Below, one piece after another: positions 15,801 to 18,154 of a stretch of 18,154 nt of DNA. The stretch is from the NCBI GenBank assembly GCA_035655455.1, contig DASRUL010000019.1, forward strand, positions 1 through 18,154. The letters are read 5' to 3'. How positions within the stretch are numbered: position 1 is the stretch's first letter; each line of letters starts with the position of its first letter. The stretch is from JAHFKM01 sp035655455. GTDB lineage: Archaea; Nanobdellota; Nanobdellia; SCGC-AAA011-G17; GW2011-AR18. Both the position numbers and the translations under genes were made by a program. The notes under the pieces are model-generated. The model was not told the origin of the DNA. It was given only the letters and a program-made list of their open reading frames with translations, and ran no database searches.

Positions 15801-16406
15801 TTTCTTATCCTCAGTTGTTACAAATACTTTAGCCACATCCGCTTCAACTTCTTCAGTTAGTTCTTTCACTTCATTAAAAACTTCTAAATTCTGTTCAGAT
15901 AAATCCTCTTTTACAACATCTTCAACTTTTGCGTTTAAGTCGCTGACTATTTCATTTAGAACAAGCAACTTAACCTCCTGCTCGCGAGTTTCTGGAATAT
16001 TATCTACATTTGCTATTTGACTTTCATACTGATTAAACCAACTTACGCATCCTACCATGGATATTTTTGCTGAATCAAAAAATTCCTGTCTTTCTTCTTC
16101 TGTTGGTGCTTGTGTAGCCTTGTCCATAAGATAAACTGATTCTTTAAGTTTCTCAGCGGCTACTTCCTCAGGAGGCTGGAATCTGTCAAATGCGGTGTCA
16201 AAATAATAAAGAAAAGGCTGATCCGGTGTTACACCGGCATCTACTGACGCGAATTCTTGCCTGACCTTGTCCGTAAGTGTTTGTGCTGATGGTTCTGCGG
16301 TGAGAATTGCAGTTTCCTGAGCAAAAGCCAAAGGCATTAAAATCAATGCTGGAATTATTACGAGGATTATAAATAATGACTTTGTTAAAGATCTTTTTCT
16401 ATTCAT
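12852..16406 (-). CDS. Giant secreted protein with DUF5667-like start, coiled coil, helical repeats and Gly/Tyr/Ser-rich tail
   Basis: 1184 residues. A basic start plus the hydrophobic stretch LFIILVIIPALILMPLAFA gives a signal peptide with cleavage near 29/30. Residues 50-110 (GVTPDQPFLYYFDTAFDRF, then AAEKLKESVYLMDKA) resemble DUF5667, common on DPANN exported proteins. About 140-390 is a highly charged coiled-coil region. About 390-965 carries degenerate helical repeats of the form L..LI..G....A...V, several followed by GNPEF or GNNEF-type linkers and PPGV loops. About 968-1166 is low complexity, made of Gly, Tyr, Ser and Pro, interrupted by a small Thr/Val-rich beta stretch. It ends with AAIFKVIKKFLWDLIN, an amphipathic segment that could touch the membrane. 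A TATA box at 16443-16454 precedes it. It is probably a structural surface, matrix or fibre protein; this is inferred. Confidence 0.88.
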   Translation of the reverse strand: MNRKRSLTKSLFIILVIIPALILMPLAFAQETAILTAEPSAQTLTDKVRQEFASVDAGVTPDQPFLYYFDTAFDRFQPPEEVAAEKLKESVYLMDKATQAPTEEERQEFFDSAKISMVGCVSWFNQYESQIANVDNIPETREQEVKLLVLNEIVSDLNAKVEDVVKEDLSEQNLEVFNEVKELTEEVEADVAKVFVTTEDKKEEIIRDIATEQDREIIEVRKEINEEDKEEGVDNLRREKAIENFVKVGREVRDIEQKISDARSKLAGEEELPFDATELRFLLSEVRNDLVNKRDLTGKPDFDVVANALSLTKEIKDVVEGKVTDPAQHIKDLKTNIEDKKIKEIKEDYESKLNLKEKIEKGELTTVDKMELLVSYYDGEGIRNGLAYDDSLIQELEQKGIERGDAIKVVVKASLGQSYNKESIEKLVREIVGNPEFTLPAPGTSEFRPVSLFLPSIIRGDPSIYKQLVESGIDKEIAAQVSFTSVARFEIEQRVRELTGNNEFKLPEVTTYRPYYERVTGGRVYDGEGNPIDYDPFGRRIDPDTGAISDSGTFYSNYRIGDVKYYLPPGVSIGTLTQNELVRYALDSAREVLTSEDFSISYYGGPYGGPNAYYGRGVPYGPPDGSGLGAKYESLIQEGKTLDEATRLVKEEYRQQLGREGWTQAQIDARLAEMSVGTGGIGGPGFSGVGDASPGALSSLIASTGSLDKAKETLIQKLVNAGEDPARAAQRVAEAERTFSGGYYGSGVVLPPGVDASASTLGEIEARIYNNPEFQAKYKDDPNPLAISNAAREQAKKEYIERIIGAGGTLKDAENAYRSITTPVSLRAPEDEGSSYIGRPYVGGPYGDSSRNTAYQELINAGLKPEQASSVLAQTTNLGRESLQAIARGVTGNKDLVVQTTYGGGYGYQYGAPGTGYTGIRSGLGDASPVAVRERGVEAVRDELKRLGVSEAEIGARIAEAQATLAGSTYGPNYGTAYTGPGYTSPGGYSGSYASVGTTVTVDGRTYTVTADRGWTDTSTGQAVPPPQGQPSSATGGYTGPGYGGGPGSYSGGGYYGGSYGAPYSSYSGGYSGGYSGTPVGSYSGGYPSGGSYPSGGYPSGGSYSDGSYAGGSYPSGGSYPSGGYPSGGDTGTYSGGGYTAPSGDSSSYTAPSGDSGGTAPSGDAPTGAAIFKVIKKFLWDLIN
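13021..13160 (-). repeat. In-frame DNA repeats coding the PSGGSYPSGGY tail
   Basis: The unit CCACCAGATGGATAAC recurs at 13021 (one change), 13054, 13102 and 13135, with spacings of 33, 48 and 33 bases, all multiples of three. A 46-base stretch starting at 13024 is repeated 81 bases later (13105) with one mismatch. It encodes the SYPSGGYPSGG-type tail of the giant protein and is a likely place for length change by slippage or recombination. It has no unique spacers and is not a CRISPR array. Confidence 0.85.
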
Positions 16407-16442
16407 GCATCAGCCTCTTTAATTAATTTAAGAATATAGGAT

Positions 16443-16454
16443 ACTTATAAATAT
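16443..16454 (-). promoter_or_regulatory. TATA box of the giant secreted protein gene
   Basis: The minus strand reads AATATTTATAAGTATCC. Transcription is expected to start near 16422, giving a leader of about 15 bases with AGAGG before the ATG at 16406. Confidence 0.55.
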
Positions 16455-16555
16455 TGTTATTTGTCTAGTAGATCGGCAAGTAACTTTCTGGAAACTGAAT
16501 CAGTCTCATCTTCAACAAAATGGTTTTCTGTGAGCAAAAATATTTCTGATGTTTG

Positions 16556-16633
16556 CTAATTTAGTCTTCTTGGCAATTTTCCATAAGCATTCAAAATCAT
16601 TCGTAAACTATAGGCATCGACAATTAATTCCAT
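16556..16633 (-). CDS. Possible 25-residue small protein with strong Shine-Dalgarno
   Basis: AAAGGAGGT lies seven bases before ATG at 16633. The frame encodes MELIVDAYSLRMILNAYGKL followed by PRRLN and a TAG. The product has an acidic, hydrophobic helical front and a basic end. The near-palindromic TATA box shared with the tRNA (16706-16716) could drive it with a leader of about 50 bases. A competing 15-codon frame starts at 16671 and runs through the same site. It could be a small regulatory peptide, or the remnant 5' end of a lost gene; I recognise no family. Confidence 0.35.
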   Translation of the reverse strand: MELIVDAYSLRMILNAYGKLPRRLN

Positions 16634-16705
16634 CGAGAAAACCTCCTTTCATTCTGTTCTTCTGATTTCATATGTGCTGTAATGATATGCCACTTACAGT
16701 AACAA

Positions 16706-16716
16706 GGTTTATAAGG
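16706..16716. promoter_or_regulatory. Near-symmetrical TATA box upstream of tRNA-Ser, possibly bidirectional
   Basis: GGTTTATAAGG reads almost the same on both strands (CCTTATAAACC). On the plus strand its centre is 31 bases before the tRNA 5' end, as expected for archaeal tRNA transcription with a short leader. On the minus strand it could serve the 25-codon ORF. Confidence 0.55.
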
Positions 16717-16779
16717 AAATCATAGATTATCAGTCATACATGCCGAGGTCGCCTAATCTGGTATGGCACAGGATTGCTA

Positions 16780-16796
16780 AGATAATGGTTGTGAAG
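16780..16796 (+). other. 17-base canonical tRNA intron at position 37/38
   Basis: The pre-tRNA folds into a bulge-helix-bulge: outer helix CAGGA/TCCTG, central four pairs TTGC (16774-16777, using 32-35) with GTGA read as pairing partners at 16791-16794 (two GU), a 5' bulge T-A-A and a 3' bulge A-G-A. Cutting after the second base of each bulge removes exactly 16780-16796 and restores the seven-base anticodon loop. Confidence 0.85.
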
Positions 16797-16828
16797 ATCC
16801 TGCGTCCGTGAGGACTTGTGGGTTCAAA

Positions 16829-16875
16829 AACCATGAGAGCGGCATTAAGAGCTTTTGCCTCGAAATGATTGATAC
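16829..16875 (+). other. About 47-base insertion in the tRNA-Ser T-loop, probable second intron
   Basis: GTGGG and TTCAAA are followed by about 47 extra bases before T and CCCAC. Removal leaves the standard T-loop TTCAAAT. Flanking pairs TCAA (16824-16827) with TTGA (16869-16872) and CAT (16832-16834) with ATG (16865-16867), with an AAA bulge between, resemble a relaxed bulge-helix-bulge. An internal GGCA/TGCC stem closes the middle. A strict bulge cut would leave a nine-base loop, so the ends are uncertain by one or two bases. Confidence 0.75.
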
Positions 16876-16889
16876 TCCCACCCTCGGCG

Positions 16890-16897
16890 TTTTTTTT
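16890..16897 (+). terminator. Poly-T terminator after tRNA-Ser
   Basis: Eight consecutive T begin immediately after discriminator G73, the usual archaeal signal for ending transcription of a tRNA gene. Confidence 0.75.
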
Positions 16898-17120
16898 CAG
16901 TCCTGTGAATAGCCTCGGATTTTTACTTTTTAGACAACCCCCTGTTTTAAGAGATTAAAAAAGATTTAAGACAGAGCCAAGCTAAGGGAAAAAGCTTAAA
17001 AACTTTATGAGAATACCATCTTAGAGTGGTAGTTATGATCAAGGTTATGGAGATGACCTTCAGACCAAGAAAATAGAGGGAAAGAAAAAAGCGGTTGATA
17101 AAAGCGCAGAAAGTTTAACA

Positions 17121-17975
17121 ATGGAAGAAGACGAAACAGGAAGTGAAGGGAGTTTAGAGAATATTGAAAAAGATAAAAAGGTTGGAGAAGGCGTTGCGCA
17201 GGAAGGCACTGGATCTGATGCGGAGGAAAAGGAAGCTTCAGTAGTTAAGGAGTGGCCGTCTATCAGTGCTGAAGCTGTTCCTTTAAGTGATCAAGAGTTA
17301 AATAAAGACTTATATGAACAGCAAGAGTTTTATGATCAAGAGTTAAATAGAAAAATTAAAGAAAAAACTGCGCTTCAGGAGGAGTATGATACCCTCAGGG
17401 TTTCTGCTAAAGAAACCTCCAAGTTATATTACGATGTAGGAGAGAGACTTTACATCGCAAAGGTGGAACTTAATGCGTGTGTTAGCAGTATGAAGATGGC
17501 GCGAAGTCGTGGTCGTCTTGAAGGAATAATAGAGGGCTTAGTAGGATGCTCAGTCGCGGCGTTGTTAGGATGGACTTTATACAACTCTTGGCAGGTTGTC
17601 AGCCCCGCGAGGCCAGTAATGATAGAAACTGTAGATGAAGATGTGCCTGACGCAAGTCTCACTATTATTCCAACTGCAAACGATTCTGTTATAACTTCAA
17701 CAAAGATCTTTTACGACACTCCATTAAATGAAGCCCTTGGATTGTATTTAGGAATGAAGAAATATGACGTTCCTAAAAGCACACAAGTAACTATTGAAGT
17801 GTATCAAGGTAAGGTAAGGGGCGTAACGTTTGAGAAATCTCTTCACAAGCACATGGCAGATACATTGGAGTGGCAGGTGAAGGAGATGCAAAAGGAAGGG
17901 AAGTTTATCGGGATTGGCGCTAAAAATCCTGAAAGAATTGTGGTGGAAGTGAAGCCCTCATGGAGAATAGAATGA
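17121..17975 (+). CDS. Unknown single-pass membrane protein with acidic coiled-coil cytoplasmic part
   Basis: 284 residues from the ATG at 17121. The first 60 are Glu/Asp/Ser-rich and probably disordered; about 60-130 is coiled coil (ELNKDLYEQQEFYDQELNRK and on). A membrane segment (IIEGLVGCSVAALLGWTLY) spans about 135-155, and the C-terminal 120 residues form an alpha/beta domain (TSTKIFYDTPLNEALGLYL, STQVTIEVYQGKVRG), probably outside the membrane. I recognise no family. The start is doubtful: there is no Shine-Dalgarno, the TATA-like GCTTAAAAAC (16994-17003) implies a leader near 90 bases, and the same frame stays open and looks coding from 17031. The stop overlaps the next start by 4 bases. 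Confidence 0.75.
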   Translation: MEEDETGSEGSLENIEKDKKVGEGVAQEGTGSDAEEKEASVVKEWPSISAEAVPLSDQELNKDLYEQQEFYDQELNRKIKEKTALQEEYDTLRVSAKETSKLYYDVGERLYIAKVELNACVSSMKMARSRGRLEGIIEGLVGCSVAALLGWTLYNSWQVVSPARPVMIETVDEDVPDASLTIIPTANDSVITSTKIFYDTPLNEALGLYLGMKKYDVPKSTQVTIEVYQGKVRGVTFEKSLHKHMADTLEWQVKEMQKEGKFIGIGAKNPERIVVEVKPSWRIE

Positions 17976-18154
17976 AGAAAACGATTCTTGCGACAGTGGG
18001 ATTGGCTGCGTTGGTCGCTTGCAAGAAGGATGTTGTTTCTGATATTTCAGAGCCTCCGACTATGACAGAGACGGCGACAGTTCCAGAAGCGGAAAGCCTT
18101 CCAACACCTCCTGAAGATATTGAAATTCCTGGGGGAGTTCTTCCTCCTGTGTCA
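17972..18154 (+). CDS. Small lipoprotein, N-terminal part (cut by window end)
   Basis: The ATG at 17972 overlaps the stop of the preceding gene (ATGA) and the frame is open to the window edge. The product begins MKKTILATVGLAALVACKKD: two Lys, a short hydrophobic core and the lipobox LVAC, so Cys17 is the likely lipid-modified residue. The visible mature part is a Pro/Thr/Glu-rich linker (SEPPTMTETATVPEAE and on), as in surface-tethered proteins. It is coupled to the membrane protein upstream, which suggests the two act together at the cell envelope. The functional domain lies beyond the window. Confidence 0.72.
   Translation, partial: MKKTILATVGLAALVACKKDVVSDISEPPTMTETATVPEAESLPTPPEDIEIPGGVLPPVS

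Larger units (their letters stand above)
16742..16889 (+). tRNA. tRNA-Ser(GCU) interrupted by two introns
   Basis: With two insertions removed, a complete class II tRNA folds: acceptor GCCGAGG/CCTCGGC (seven perfect pairs), a 3-pair D stem GCC/GGC with GG in the loop, anticodon stem CAGGA/TCCTG with loop TTGCTAA (anticodon GCT, reading AGC/AGU), a long variable arm GTCC-GTGA-GGAC, and T stem GTGGG/CCCAC with loop TTCAAAT. The discriminator is G73 and CCA is not encoded. The long variable arm and G73 fit serine. The first insertion lies between 37 and 38, the second in the T-loop near 59/60. A run of eight T follows directly, and a TATA box lies about 31 bases upstream, so it is a single-gene transcript. 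Confidence 0.93.

Noticed and set aside
17035..17076. 13-codon ORF starting with ATG at 17035
   Set aside because: Too short and unlike a protein by itself. It is mentioned only because it may be the true start of the following gene if a frameshift exists.

Overview
The window looks like part of a small archaeal genome, most likely a DPANN-type archaeon (Woesearchaeota or a relative; the lineage is inferred, not proven). The archaeal signs are EF-1alpha instead of EF-Tu, an S10p/S20e-type ribosomal protein, an mre11-rad50 operon, an archaeal RNase J, a tRNA with bulge-helix-bulge introns, and TATA boxes about 25-30 bases upstream of start codons on mostly leaderless genes.

Layout. Positions 1-5000 hold information-processing genes. 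First comes the C-terminal end of a RuvC/YqgF-like (DUF460-type) protein (+). Then, on the minus strand, are the mre11-rad50 operon (4-base overlap; short Rad50) and a beta-CASP RNase J. A divergent promoter pair separates RNase J from the plus-strand gatC - unknown ORF - gatA operon, in which all three genes overlap. A PHP-domain phosphoesterase (-) meets gatA tail to tail. Upstream of it is a 37-residue, extremely acidic small ORF with a textbook Shine-Dalgarno site. EF-1alpha (+) follows from another divergent promoter.

Positions 9240-10670 separate EF-1alpha from its usual archaeal neighbour rpsJ (S10). This stretch holds a hairpin-rich, probably RNA-coding segment (about 9310-9700) that I could not assign to a known RNA class, and a minus-strand gene for an unknown Cys-rich protein with an internal hydrophobic segment. 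After S10 come three unrecognised single genes, each with its own promoter.

Positions 12850-18154 look like a cell-surface or accessory region. The largest gene encodes a 1184-residue secreted protein. It has a signal peptide, a DUF5667-like start, a charged coiled-coil region, degenerate helical repeats, and a long Gly/Tyr/Ser/Pro-rich tail ending in a short amphipathic segment. Next is a 25-codon ORF with a strong Shine-Dalgarno site, then a tRNA-Ser(GCU) apparently interrupted twice: a 17-base intron at the canonical 37/38 position and a roughly 47-base insertion in the T-loop. Last are an unknown single-pass membrane protein, whose 5' end looks frameshifted or mis-started, and the translationally coupled start of a small lipoprotein cut by the window edge.

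The strongest points for follow-up are the doubly interrupted tRNA-Ser, the giant GYS-rich secreted protein, the structured RNA between EF-1alpha and S10, and the unknown ORF embedded between gatC and gatA.
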